A stretch of 64,000 nucleotides of DNA from Nocardioides dokdonensis FR1436 (GTDB lineage: Bacteria; Actinomycetota; Actinomycetes; Propionibacteriales; Nocardioidaceae). Shown here one piece after another: positions 19,211 to 27,922 of this stretch. The first letter of the stretch is position 1. The number at the start of each line of letters is the position of its first letter. The stretch is from assembly GCF_001653335.1 (NCBI RefSeq), contig NZ_CP015079.1, positions 2,294,001 through 2,358,000 of the forward strand, written 5' to 3'. Both the position numbers and the translations under genes were made by a program. The notes under the pieces were generated by a model, which made no database searches, was not told the origin of the DNA, and saw only the letters and a program-made list of their open reading frames with translations.

Positions 19211-20787
19211 GGACGACCGACGCCGACGGGCTGCACACGCTGGGTCGGTGGACCACCGACCGGGCGGCCTCCACCCCGCAGCGCGTGGCGATCGACGACC
19301 GGGGCGTGGAGCTGACCTACGCCCAGCTCGACCGGCGCGCCACCGCGCTGGCCGACCGGCTGCTGCGCAGCGGCTACGCACCCGGCGACCGGCTGGCCAC
19401 CCTGACCGGCAACAGCGCCGACCACGTCGTGGTCCTCTTCGCCTGCGCCAAGGCCGGGCTGGTGCTGGTGCCGCTGTCGTGGCGGCTCTCGCCGCGCGAG
19501 CTGGCCGAGCAGGTTGCCGACAGCGACCCGGCCGTGCTGCTGGTCGAGGAGGAGTTCGGCGCCCTGGCCCGCGCCACCCTCGACCTGGTCACCGCGCCCG
19601 TGCCGGTGACCCGGATGGGGGAGCAGGGCGTCGAGCAGGCCCCGCCCCCGCCGGGCGGCTCCCGCCCCGCCGACCTGGCCCGGCGCCCGGTGCGCGACGA
19701 CGACCCGCTGCTGATCATCTTCACCTCGGGCACCTCCGGGCGGGCGCGCGGAGCGGTGCTGACCCACGCCAACTGCTTCTGGACCAACCTCTCGCTGTCG
19801 CGCACCGCCGAGATCACCAGCCGCGACGTCGTGCTGGCGCTGATGCCGCAGTTCCACGTCGGCGGCTGGAACGTGCAGCCGCTGCTGGCCTGGTGGATGG
19901 GTGCGACCGTGGTGCTCGAGCGGACCTTCGACGCCGGTCGGGTGCTGCACCTGATCGGGGACCGCGCCATCACCACCACGATGGGCGTGCCGGCGACCTA
20001 CCTGATGCTGGCCGAGCACCCCGACTTCGACTCCGCCGACCTGTCCAGCCTGCGCCACGCGATCGTCGGCGGCGCCCCGATGCCCGAGCCGCTGCTGCGC
20101 ACCTGGCACCGCCGCGGGGTCGCGCTGACCCAGGGCTACGGCCTGACCGAGGCCGCACCCAACGTGCTGTGCCTGCCGCCCGAGGAGGCGACCCGGCGCG
20201 TCGGCATGGCCGGGACGCCGTACCCGCACGTCGACGTCGAGCTGGTCGACCCCGTCACCGGCGAGGTCGTCGAGGGGGCCGGCACCGGTGAGCTGGTGGT
20301 GCGCGGACCCAACGTCTTCGCCGGCTACTTCCGCGAGCCCGACCACGAGCGGGCCGAGCAGCGGCGCCGCCGCGGGCTGCACACCGGCGACCTCGCCACC
20401 CGCGACGCCGACGGCTACTACCGCATCGTCGACCGGCTCAAGGACATCTTCATCAGCGGCGGCGAGAGCGTCGCCCCGGCCGAGATCGAGCACGTGCTGC
20501 TGACCCATCCCGGGGTCGCCGACGCGGCGGCCGTCGGGGTGCCCGACGAGCAGTGGGGCGAGGTGTGCGCCGCGTTCGTGGTGCTGCGCCCCGGCGTGCC
20601 CACCGACGAGCAGGACCTGCGCGAGCACTGCGCCACCCGGCTGGCGTCCTTCAAGGTGCCTCGCCACCTGCAGGTCGTCACCGAGATCCCGCGCTCCTCC
20701 AGCAGCAAGATCCTGCGCCGGGTGCTGGCCTCGGCGTGGGCCGCGCCGCAGCGCACCGCCGTCCCCGACCGAGAGGTGCACCCGTGA
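19207..20787 (+). CDS. Acyl-CoA synthetase (AMP-forming, ANL superfamily)
   Basis: A 526-residue ANL enzyme: P-loop IIFTSGTSGRARGAV, GYGLTEAAPN, HTGDLATRDADGY, RIVDRLKDIFISGGESV, and the C-terminal lysine in SSSKILRRVL. It activates a carboxylic acid to acyl-AMP and then acyl-CoA. It overlaps livM and the TetR gene by 4 bp each, so the imported compound is probably its substrate or the precursor of it. The motifs do not separate fatty from aromatic acid substrates. Confidence 0.92.
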   Translation: MRTTDADGLHTLGRWTTDRAASTPQRVAIDDRGVELTYAQLDRRATALADRLLRSGYAPGDRLATLTGNSADHVVVLFACAKAGLVLVPLSWRLSPRELAEQVADSDPAVLLVEEEFGALARATLDLVTAPVPVTRMGEQGVEQAPPPPGGSRPADLARRPVRDDDPLLIIFTSGTSGRARGAVLTHANCFWTNLSLSRTAEITSRDVVLALMPQFHVGGWNVQPLLAWWMGATVVLERTFDAGRVLHLIGDRAITTTMGVPATYLMLAEHPDFDSADLSSLRHAIVGGAPMPEPLLRTWHRRGVALTQGYGLTEAAPNVLCLPPEEATRRVGMAGTPYPHVDVELVDPVTGEVVEGAGTGELVVRGPNVFAGYFREPDHERAEQRRRRGLHTGDLATRDADGYYRIVDRLKDIFISGGESVAPAEIEHVLLTHPGVADAAAVGVPDEQWGEVCAAFVVLRPGVPTDEQDLREHCATRLASFKVPRHLQVVTEIPRSSSSKILRRVLASAWAAPQRTAVPDREVHP

Positions 20788-21464
20788 CCGAGAGCGTGCG
20801 CAAGCCCCCGACCACCAAGCGCGGCACCGCGACCCGCAAGGCGATCATCGACGCCGCGGAGCACGTGTTCGCCGAGCACGGCTACGCCGACGCCTCGATC
20901 GTGCGGATCACCGAGCGCGCCGGCGTCGCCCAGGGCACCTTCTACCTCTACTTCGACTCCAAGCTCACCGTCTTCGAGGAGCTGGTCGAGGACCTCAACC
21001 GCCGGGTGCGGCACGCCATGACCGAGGGCTCCAGCGGCGCCACGACCCGGCTCGAGGGCGAGCGCGCCGGCTTCCGGGCCTTCTTCGCCTTCACCGCCGA
21101 GCACCCTGCGCTCTACCGCGTGGTGCGGGAGGCGGAGTTCGTCTCGCCCCGCGCGCTCAAGCTGCACTACACCCGCATCGTCGAGGGGTACGTCGCGAAC
21201 CTCGAGCGGGCCCGCGCGGCCGGCGACGTCGGCGACATCGACCCCGAGGTGGTCGCGTGGGTGCTGATGGGGATCGGCGAGATGGTCGGGATGCGCTGGG
21301 TGCTGTGGGGCGACGAGCCCGGGCATGCACCCGGGCCCGGCTCGACCGCCACCGTGCCCGACCACGTCTTCGAGCAGGTGATGGCCTTCATCGAACGCGC
21401 CCTCGCCGCGCCCCGCCCCGACACCTCCTCCGACCACCCGAGCCCTGGAGCAGACCAGCGATGA
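20784..21464 (+). CDS. TetR-family regulator of the liv/acyl-CoA operon
   Basis: A 226-residue TetR-type protein. The DNA-binding domain spans about residues 15-65 (AAEHVFAEHGYADASIVRITERAGVAQGTFYLYF). Lying inside the operon, with 4-bp overlaps on both sides, it most likely autoregulates by binding the AACCTGA-N8-TCAGGTT palindrome after the operon promoter; the inducer would be the imported acid or its CoA ester. Confidence 0.9.
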   Translation: MTESVRKPPTTKRGTATRKAIIDAAEHVFAEHGYADASIVRITERAGVAQGTFYLYFDSKLTVFEELVEDLNRRVRHAMTEGSSGATTRLEGERAGFRAFFAFTAEHPALYRVVREAEFVSPRALKLHYTRIVEGYVANLERARAAGDVGDIDPEVVAWVLMGIGEMVGMRWVLWGDEPGHAPGPGSTATVPDHVFEQVMAFIERALAAPRPDTSSDHPSPGADQR

Positions 21465-22411
21465 CCCTCGACCTCACCGACACCGACACCGGTACGGACA
21501 CCGGCCGGTCGGCCGCGGACTCGCCGGACGAGCCGCGGACCCTGCGCGTGCCCTGCGAGGGCGGCGACCTGGTCTGCGGGGTCTGGGGACCCGAGGACCC
21601 CGACGCCCCGGTCGTGCTCGCGGTGCACGGCATCACCGCCCACCACCGCTGCTGGCCGCTGGTGGCCGCGGCGCTGCCCGGCACCCGGGTCGTGGCTCCC
21701 GACCTGCGCGGGCGCGGGCGCAGCGCCGCGCTGCCGGCGCCGTACGGCCTGGAGCGGCACGCCCGCGACCTCGAGCAGGTCCTCGACCACCTCGACCTGC
21801 GCGAGGTCACGCTGGTGGGGCACTCGATGGGCGCGTTCGTCGCCCTGACCCTCGCGGCGCGGATCGGACCCCGGGCCACCGGCCTGCTGCTGGTCGACGG
21901 CGGGCTGCCGCTGGTGCCGCCTGCGGCCGGCGTGCCCGGCCCCGACGCCACGCCGGAGGACGTGCTCGGCCCGGCCGCCCAGCGGCTGACGATGACCTTC
22001 GAGAGCCACGCGGCCTACCGCGACTTCTGGCGCCAGCACCCCGCCTTCGCCCACGACTGGAGCCCGGTGGTCGAGGGGTACGTCGACTACGACCTCGAGG
22101 GCGAGGCGCCGCGGTTGAAGCCCTCGGCGGTGGTGGCCGCGGTGGCCACCGACGCCTCGCAGCTCTTCGGGGGAGCGGACTACGAGACGGCGATGCGCGG
22201 GCTCGAGGTCCCCACCACCTTCCTGCGCGCGCCCCGTGGGCTGATGGACGAGCCCCAGGCCCTCTACGGGAGCGATGCCGCCGCGCGGGCGCGGGGGCTG
22301 CTGCCGCAGCTGCGCGACCTCGAGGTCGACGACGTCAACCACTACACGATCGTGCTCGGCCCTCGCGGGGCCGAGGCGGTCGCCGCCGCCACGCGAGATC
22401 TGCTCGCCTGA
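21461..22411 (+). CDS. Alpha/beta hydrolase
   Basis: A 316-residue alpha/beta hydrolase: oxyanion region VHGITAHH, nucleophile Ser in GHSMGAF, acid in the APRGLMDEPQ region, and His in VNHYTIV near the C-terminus. The start overlaps the TetR gene stop (ATGA), so it is the last gene of the eight-gene operon. It likely cleaves an ester or amide linked to the operon's substrate; the first 30 residues are Asp/Thr-rich and disordered. Confidence 0.9.
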   Translation: MTLDLTDTDTGTDTGRSAADSPDEPRTLRVPCEGGDLVCGVWGPEDPDAPVVLAVHGITAHHRCWPLVAAALPGTRVVAPDLRGRGRSAALPAPYGLERHARDLEQVLDHLDLREVTLVGHSMGAFVALTLAARIGPRATGLLLVDGGLPLVPPAAGVPGPDATPEDVLGPAAQRLTMTFESHAAYRDFWRQHPAFAHDWSPVVEGYVDYDLEGEAPRLKPSAVVAAVATDASQLFGGADYETAMRGLEVPTTFLRAPRGLMDEPQALYGSDAAARARGLLPQLRDLEVDDVNHYTIVLGPRGAEAVAAATRDLLA

Positions 22412-22468
22412 CCCACCGCTGCACCGTCCCACCAGTCCGTCATGCCAGGCCCTACTCGGAGGAGCACC

Positions 22469-23770
22469 ATGAACGACGTACGCATCCCGTCCACCGCCAC
22501 AGCCACACCTGTCCGCCGCGGGATACCCGCCGTGCTGGCCGGGGTGATCGCGGTGGTGCTCACCGCCGTCACCCTGGTCCTGGCGCCCGGCGCCGGCACC
22601 AGCGCCCAGGCAGCGGGCAGCTGGACCAGCGAGACGATCGCCGGGATGAACGTGCGGCTCTACGTCCCGACCACCGCCCCCGCCATCGCCGACGGCCGGG
22701 CCCTGATGGTCAACCTGCACGGCTGCGTGCAGACCAACGCCGACCTGCAGGGCGCCGGCAACTGGCAGGCCACCGCCGACGACTACGGCATGGTCGTGGC
22801 CGTCCCCGCCGCGCCGGGCGGCGGCGTGATCGCCGGGTGCTGGGACTACTACGACGCCAACCACAGCCGCAGCAACCCCGCCCGGCACGACGACAACCTG
22901 CTCGCCCTGGTCGACGCCCTGCTGGCCCGGAGCGCGCTGGGCCTCGACGCCGACCAGGTCTACCTCTCCGGGCTCTCCTCGGGCGGCGGCGAGACGATGG
23001 TGATGGGCTGCCTGGCGCCCGACGTCTTCGCCGGCATCGGCATCAACGCCGGTCCCACGGTCGGCACCACCTCCTCGCAGATCTCGACCGTCTCGACCAC
23101 GAAGGCGGCCGCGACCTCGACGTGCACCGGCTTCGCCGGCAGCCACACCGCCGGCTTCGACACCCAGCTGACCTCGGTGGTCCACGGCAACGACGACTAC
23201 ACCGTCAACACCGGCTACAACCGGCTCAACGCCGAGGTGATGGCCGGGCTGTACGGCGCCACCGCGACCTCGCCGGTGACGATGTCGACGCTGCCCGGCA
23301 CCAGCACCAACGGCAGCGGCACCGTGTGGTCCGACGCCGAGGGCCCGCGGGTCTCGCTGCTCACCAACACCGGGCTGGGCCACAACTGGCCGGCCGGCGG
23401 TGGCCCGGGCGGGCGCTACATCAAGGCGAGCAGCATCGACTACCCGCGCTACGTCACCTCGTTCTTCTTCGCCCACAACCGCCGGGTGAGCGGCACGACC
23501 ACCGGCACGCCGACGCCCACCCCCACGCCGACTCCCACCCCCACGCCGACTCCCACGCCCACGCCGACCACGGCGCCGGGCCCGGTGGACTGCTGGACCA
23601 CCACCAACGCCACCCACGAGAGCGCCGGGCGGGCAGTCAGCTACGGCAGCCACCCCTACAACCCGTTCTACGCGCTCGGGAGCCAGGACTACCTGGGCCA
23701 GGGGAACACCACCGTGACCTCGGTGCGCGAGACCAGCGCCGGCGTCTACCGCAAGGTGAGCGTCTGCTGA
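22469..23770 (+). CDS. Secreted PHB-depolymerase-like esterase with Pro-Thr linker
   Basis: A 433-residue exported esterase of the PHB depolymerase/feruloyl esterase type. Signal peptide at residues 1-50 (AVVLTAVTLVLAPG ... AQAAG). The catalytic domain has MVNLHGC (oxyanion), nucleophile Ser in YLSGLSSGGGETM, and His in GLGHNWP. A (Pro-Thr)n linker encoded by a repeat at about 23506-23576 joins a 60-residue C-terminal domain with two Cys, probably a polymer-binding module. CGGAGGAG lies 6 nt before the ATG. It would act outside the cell on polyesters or esterified polymers. Confidence 0.88.
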   Translation: MNDVRIPSTATATPVRRGIPAVLAGVIAVVLTAVTLVLAPGAGTSAQAAGSWTSETIAGMNVRLYVPTTAPAIADGRALMVNLHGCVQTNADLQGAGNWQATADDYGMVVAVPAAPGGGVIAGCWDYYDANHSRSNPARHDDNLLALVDALLARSALGLDADQVYLSGLSSGGGETMVMGCLAPDVFAGIGINAGPTVGTTSSQISTVSTTKAAATSTCTGFAGSHTAGFDTQLTSVVHGNDDYTVNTGYNRLNAEVMAGLYGATATSPVTMSTLPGTSTNGSGTVWSDAEGPRVSLLTNTGLGHNWPAGGGPGGRYIKASSIDYPRYVTSFFFAHNRRVSGTTTGTPTPTPTPTPTPTPTPTPTPTTAPGPVDCWTTTNATHESAGRAVSYGSHPYNPFYALGSQDYLGQGNTTVTSVRETSAGVYRKVSVC

Positions 23771-23796
23771 GCCGGCGCCGGCACTAGCCTGAGCGC

Positions 23797-24330
23797 GTGA
23801 AACCGCTGCTCACCGTCGTCATCGGCCTGCTGCTCACGGTGGGCGACCTGCGCATCGGCGACGGGGAGCTGGCGCCCGACCTCCTGCCCGACCCCGTCGG
23901 CTGGGTCCTCGTCGCGGTGGCGCTGGGCCGGCTCGCCCACCTGCACCAGGGGTTCCGGCTCGGCGCCGTCGCCGCCTGGGTCGGTGCGGCGATCTCGGTG
24001 CCGCTGTGGCCCGGCCTCGCGGGGCTCGGCGAGGTCGAGCCGCTGCTCGGGCTCGCCACCGGGATCGTCGACCTGGTCGTGGTGGCGGGCGTGCTGAGCG
24101 GGGTGGTGGCGGTGGTGCCGACCCGCAGCGACGGCGCCCGCTCGCTGCGCACGGCGTACGTCGTCGTCGCGGTGGTCTTCACCCTCCTCGCCGTCGGCGC
24201 CGAGGTCAGCGTGGCGTTCGCTGTGCTGGCGCTGACGGCGGGACTGGTCAACCTGGTGGTGCTGGTCATCGTGCTGGTCTTCCTGGGCAGGGTGGCGCGC
24301 GACCCCGAGGCGGTGCCCTCAGGCGGATGA
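23797..24330 (+). CDS. Small membrane protein, function unknown
   Basis: A 177-residue protein with five or six hydrophobic helices (for example TVVIGLLLTVGD, AAWVGAAISVPL, LVVVAGVLSGVVAVV). Not recognised. The DLLPDPVGWVLVAVALGRL block is a compact motif also expected in small integral membrane proteins of actinobacteria. GTG start at 23797 has TAGCCT exactly 6 nt upstream (leaderless). Confidence 0.75.
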   Translation: MKPLLTVVIGLLLTVGDLRIGDGELAPDLLPDPVGWVLVAVALGRLAHLHQGFRLGAVAAWVGAAISVPLWPGLAGLGEVEPLLGLATGIVDLVVVAGVLSGVVAVVPTRSDGARSLRTAYVVVAVVFTLLAVGAEVSVAFAVLALTAGLVNLVVLVIVLVFLGRVARDPEAVPSGG

Positions 24331-24334
24331 GGGC

Positions 24335-24354
24335 GCCACGCTGAGGGGCACGAC
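24335..24354. repeat. 20-bp repeat shared with the hairpin at 52456-52476
   Basis: The sequence gccacgctgaggggcacgac differs by one base from the right arm of the large hairpin after the GntP-family gene. Here only part of the opposite arm is present upstream (gtgccctca at 24313-24321). It may be a decayed copy of a dispersed palindromic repeat. Confidence 0.5.
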
Positions 24355-24375
24355 GCGGTGCGCGACGATGGCCGG

Positions 24376-24936
24376 ATGGACGACCTCGTGTTCTACCTCG
24401 GCCTGCCCCCGCTCGGTGCCCTCGCGGTCGTGGTCTCCACGATCGTGCTGTACCTGGCGATCACGACCCTGCTCACCCACGCCGGCCAGCGGCTCTACGC
24501 CTCGCCCTCCAGCCTCGACCTGGCGGTCGTCACCGTGCTGGGGGCGATCGTTGGCCGCGCGATCCTGGGGCAGGTGCCGACCCTGAGCGGTGGTCTGCTC
24601 GCCCTGGGCACGCTCTTCGTGGTCGAGAGCGTCGCCGGGCGGGTACGCCGCAGCGACCGGATGCTCGCGCGCCGCCGGCACCGGGCGGTCGCGGTGATGG
24701 TCGCGGGCCGGGTGGAGCGCCACGAGCTGCACCGCCTCGGCCTGGACGAGTCGGTGCTGTGGAGCGAGCTGCGCGGCGCCGGCGTGCGCACGCCGCAGGA
24801 GGTGGCCGTGGTCGTCGTGGAGCCGGACGGGCGCTTCAGCGTGCTGCGCCGCGATGAGGAGGTGCACCCCGCCGCGCTGACCGGGGTGAAGCACTCGGTG
24901 GAGCTGCTCGAGCGGCTGGCTGCGGTCGCCGACTGA
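24376..24936 (+). CDS. DUF421-domain membrane protein
   Basis: A 186-residue protein with three N-terminal hydrophobic helices followed by a soluble DUF421-type domain (about residues 90-170: RHELHRLGLDESVLWSELRGAG, then VVVVEPDGRFSVLRR). ATG 24376 has GACGAT 6 nt upstream. Bacillus YetF/SpoVA-linked relatives are membrane proteins without a settled biochemical role. Confidence 0.85.
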   Translation: MDDLVFYLGLPPLGALAVVVSTIVLYLAITTLLTHAGQRLYASPSSLDLAVVTVLGAIVGRAILGQVPTLSGGLLALGTLFVVESVAGRVRRSDRMLARRRHRAVAVMVAGRVERHELHRLGLDESVLWSELRGAGVRTPQEVAVVVVEPDGRFSVLRRDEEVHPAALTGVKHSVELLERLAAVAD

Positions 24937-25108
24937 CCGCAGGCCGCGCACGCGACCGCTGTGGCGGATGGGGCTCGAGTGCCGCTACGCCCCGCCCGAC
25001 GGTCATCCACAGGTTAAGAAGTAGGGCTTCCCGGGTAGGTGGATGGCTGCGTAACGTCGCCGGCGACGCGCTCCTCGATCTCGGATTCCCTACTCGGAGG
25101 GAGGCCCC
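24937..25108. other. Intergenic region upstream of the tad locus
   Basis: No gene seen. It holds the probable tad promoter: TAACGT at 25052-25057 is a possible -10, and CGGAGGGAGG lies just before the tadA ATG at 25109. Confidence 0.4.
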
Positions 25109-25666
25109 ATGGCGATGACCCACGCTGGCGCCCGGCGTTTGCCGGGGCATGCCGAGACCCTGGAGTCGCTCGACCACGCGCTGCGCGAGGTCGTGCGGCG
25201 CGAGGGCGTCGATCCGCAGCGCGATCCCGACGTCGTACGCCGTCTGGCCGAGGGGTTGGTGCGCGCGCACGACGAGCGCAGCCTGACCGGCGCGGTGGTC
25301 CCGGTCGGCGACGTCGAGGGCATGGTGGGCGAGCTGATGGCCCGGGTCTCCGGCTTCGGGGCGCTGCAGCCGCTGCTCGACGACCCGAGCGTGGAGGAGG
25401 TCTGGATCAACGACCCCAGCCGCGTGTTCGTGGCCCGCAACGGCCGCCACGAGCTGACCAACCTGATGCTCACCCAGGCCCAGGTCTCCGAGCTGGTCGA
25501 ACGGATGCTGAAGTCGAGCGGTCGCCGGATCGACATGAGCCGGCCGTTCGTCGACGCGATGCTGCCCGAGGGGCACCGGCTGCACGTGGTGCTCGAGGGC
25601 ATCAGCCGGGGCTTCTCCGCGGTGAACATCCGCAAGTTTGGAGCCAGGGCTCAATCGACCGCCTGA
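25109..25666 (+). pseudogene. tadA: tadA/cpaF secretion ATPase, 5' part cut by a genomic island
   Basis: The first 176 codons of the Tad/Flp pilus ATPase: the N-terminal helical domain and the VEEVWINDPSRVFVARNGRHEL start of the ATPase, to GFSAVNIRKF. Then the frame enters island sequence and stops after nine foreign codons. The rest of the gene, including Walker A, lies at 46700-47450 in the same frame across the shared 13-bp core. Joined, the gene has 427 codons, the normal CpaF length. This half lacks all nucleotide-binding motifs and cannot be an ATPase. Confidence 0.95.
25626..25638 (+). other. attL core of the genomic island
   Basis: The 13-bp acatccgcaagtt is shared exactly with 46687-46699. 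It encodes part of the conserved NIRKF of TadA. The phase is the same at both ends, so excision would restore the gene. Confidence 0.85.
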
Positions 25667-25797
25667 CCTGCGAATATGTGATCATCGGTGGGTCTGCAGT
25701 CCGCAAGGGGTCCGCACGTGGGCGAGGGGCCTGGTCCTGTTCCTGCCTTTCGGTGCCCGTTTCGGGCGTCACGACGCGGCAAGCGAGGGCGCGTGGA

Positions 25798-25809
25798 TAG
25801 GGTCCCCGT
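25798..25809 (+). promoter_or_regulatory. Leaderless-type -10 before the HipA-like gene
   Basis: TAGGGT (25798-25803) ends exactly 6 nt before the GTG at 25810, which decides that start over the overlapping GTG at 25808. Confidence 0.5.
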
Positions 25810-26763
25810 GTGACGCCGTTTCCAGGGTTCGACGTAACGGACTGGCTCGTCACGGATGTGGAACCGGTCGGAGACGACATCAAGTACTGGCTCCGTGGGG
25901 CAGCGGGTGAACCTGACGAAGCGTCTTGGCTCTTCAAGCAGGCGACTGTGAAAGAGATAGCAGTTGCTAGGTCCGCCGGTGGCGGCTACCGCCTCTACCG
26001 GCAGGGAGAGGACTGGGCAGAAAAGGTATGCAGTGAGCTCGCCTCCCTGATCGCCCTACCCGCAGCGCGAGTCGAGCTCGCCGAGCGTGACGGTGTCCCG
26101 GGCCTGATCTCCCGAGACACCAAGCCGAGAGGGTGGTCCCTTAACGGAGGAGGGGTTCTGTTGTCGGCCGTGGACCCGCGCTACAAGCCGAAGTCGGACA
26201 GTGATGCAAGGGCTAACCGAGTTGGGCACAATCTGGACAACATCGAGCGAGTCCTCCTTGGGGCTGACGCTCCGCCCTGGTGGCCCATCCGGGGCTTCTC
26301 CGCGTTCGACCTGTTCGCAGGTTTCTTGCTGTTCGACGCTTGGGTCGCGAATCGAGACCGACACGAGTTCAATTGGGCTGTGCTGCAGGAGCCTGAAGGG
26401 GGCCTGTTCCTTAGCCCCAGCTTCGACCACGGCGCTGCGTTGGCGTCAGGACTGGAGGACGAACGGCGAGAAGCCGTGCTCGCGAGAGCGACGGTGTCAG
26501 ACTGGTGCGCCAAGGGGACGGCTCACCGCTTCGAGGACTGTGGGCGTCGCTCACTGCTGGACGTTGCCACCGATGCGCTACTCCGTGCGACCCCGACGGC
26601 TCGAGAGTTTTGGATCGACAGCATCGTGAGTGTCGAGCAGCATCAGTGGGAGGATGTGCTCAACCGAGTCCCATCACTGTCGGCGGTCACCAGTACGTTC
26701 ACTGCAGAGCTGTTGAGGGTCAACCAAGAGAGGATTCGCGATGAGTTCAAGCGCCGCGCTTGA
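25810..26763 (+). CDS. HipA-like kinase
   Basis: A 317-residue protein with the catalytic core of HipA-type Ser/Thr kinases. The catalytic loop is NRDRHEFN (Asp183 as base, Asn188 as metal ligand) and the DFG-equivalent is SPSFDHG (Asp206). WLFKQAT near residue 40 supplies a candidate ATP-binding Lys. It is shorter than E. coli HipA (about 440) and lacks the N-terminal HipA subdomain. No HipB-type HTH gene is adjacent. The next gene overlaps it by 23 bp and carries a HIRAN domain, so the two act together, possibly as a toxin-antitoxin or anti-phage module. Confidence 0.82.
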   Translation: MTPFPGFDVTDWLVTDVEPVGDDIKYWLRGAAGEPDEASWLFKQATVKEIAVARSAGGGYRLYRQGEDWAEKVCSELASLIALPAARVELAERDGVPGLISRDTKPRGWSLNGGGVLLSAVDPRYKPKSDSDARANRVGHNLDNIERVLLGADAPPWWPIRGFSAFDLFAGFLLFDAWVANRDRHEFNWAVLQEPEGGLFLSPSFDHGAALASGLEDERREAVLARATVSDWCAKGTAHRFEDCGRRSLLDVATDALLRATPTAREFWIDSIVSVEQHQWEDVLNRVPSLSAVTSTFTAELLRVNQERIRDEFKRRA

Positions 26764-27511
26764 CGCGTCCGGAGTTCGTCCGCACGCGGATGTTCCCTCG
26801 CGCTTGCTTGTCACCGTGAGGACCGGCGATCCGGATCTGCCGGGGCACAGGCTGTACCGGCATGTGGGCTTCCTGGCCTGTCGGGCAGACGGCTATGAAT
26901 TCGTGTACGCGTCACGTGATGCGTTCCGACCACTACTTGGCTTCCCCGACCTGCAAGCGCGATACACGTCGGACGAGATCTTCCCTCTGTTCGCGCAACG
27001 GATTATGAATGCGAAACGCCCAGATAGAGCGAGGTACCTCGAGGCGCTGGACCTGGACGAACAGAGCGAGCCTTGGGAAGTGCTAGTCCGATCTGGTGGG
27101 AGGCGAGCTGGGGACACGATCGAGGTCTTGCCGGAGCCCGTCATAGGGCCTGATGGGGCAACCTCCTGTGTCTTCCTCGTTCACGGGGTTCGGCACTGCG
27201 GTCCGCAAGCAAGTGCCGAAATTTGCGGACTTTCGGCTGGAGATTCGCTGGCGTTGCGGTGGGAAGAGGACAACCCAGTCAATCCTCGAGCCGTGCTGGT
27301 GCTGAACAACTCCGGCACAGAGCTCGGCTACGTTCCCGATCCTCTCGTGGAATATGTCCAGACCGTGATGACGGCCAGCGAGGCTAGGCTTAGCGTGGTC
27401 CGCGCCAACGGCCCCGAGGTCGGCTCCCACCTCAGACTGCTCGTGCGTCTTGACGGGTTTGTGCCAGTCGGGTACCAGCCGTTCCCTGCCCCGGTTAACC
27501 CTGGGCCCTAG
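26741..27511 (+). CDS. HIRAN-domain protein with HipA N-domain-like half
   Basis: A 256-residue protein. The C-terminal half (about 140-225) resembles a HIRAN domain: VFLVHGVRH, then SLALRWEEDNPVNPRAVLV and GYVPDPLVEYV, a fold that binds DNA ends or single strands. The N-terminal half (LYRHVGFLACRADGYEFVY followed by ARYLEALDL) looks like the small N-terminal subdomain of HipA proteins. It overlaps the HipA-like kinase gene by 23 bp with GAGAGG before the ATG. The pair may be one HipA-type enzyme split into two chains with a DNA-sensing domain added; that is inference. Confidence 0.7.
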   Translation: MSSSAALDASGVRPHADVPSRLLVTVRTGDPDLPGHRLYRHVGFLACRADGYEFVYASRDAFRPLLGFPDLQARYTSDEIFPLFAQRIMNAKRPDRARYLEALDLDEQSEPWEVLVRSGGRRAGDTIEVLPEPVIGPDGATSCVFLVHGVRHCGPQASAEICGLSAGDSLALRWEEDNPVNPRAVLVLNNSGTELGYVPDPLVEYVQTVMTASEARLSVVRANGPEVGSHLRLLVRLDGFVPVGYQPFPAPVNPGP

Positions 27512-27529
27512 ACCATCAGGCTTCATCGA

Positions 27530-27922
27530 CTAGGGACTTCGACTTTGATCGTCTAGCGCCGAGCATGAAGTCCACCGCGGAGCGTGTGAGGTTCTAGGAG
27601 ACCGGCCACAGGTGCGAGTAGGTATCCAGCGTCTCCTTCGCCGACGCGTGCCACAGTCACGGCTGCACCACCTCCACGCTTTCGCCATGCCGCGACAGGA
27701 GCGAGGGGTAATAGTGCCGCAGGTCCTGCAGACGCGTGGTGGGGGCGGCACCGACCTAGAGGACGGCGGGCTTGAACGAAGTTGCCATGTCGTCGCGCTT
27801 CGATACTCCACCGCTGCGACTAGTGAAGATCAGGCGGTGCTCGCCGACCGGGTGCTCGGCCAGATGTGCCGAGAATCGATCGAATACGACTCGGGGGAGC
27901 GGAGCCGTCCGGCGCGAGGTGG
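27530..27922 (-). pseudogene. Tyrosine integrase, 3' remnant with nonsense codons
   Basis: This minus-strand stretch aligns without gaps to the last about 130 residues of the intact integrase at 30969-32054. Conserved pieces include HPVGEHRLIFT, the box II-like DLRHYYPSLL and DTYSHLWP. It has three in-frame stops (after FKPAVL, VVQP and LWPVS), and the second replaces the Arg of the RLGH motif. The 5' two thirds are missing. It is a dead relic of an earlier integrase, close to the island's left end. Confidence 0.88.

Noticed and set aside
23506..23576. Tandem repeat in the esterase gene
   Set aside because: Codes for a Pro-Thr linker; an ordinary interdomain feature.
22450..25100. 13-mer ccctactcggagg before both the esterase and tadA starts
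   Set aside because: Both cover a ribosome-binding site; with only two copies it is probably chance.
27772..27918. Upstream start of the NTase-like gene at ATG 27772 or 27787
   Set aside because: That part is antisense to the integrase relic and does not look like protein sequence.
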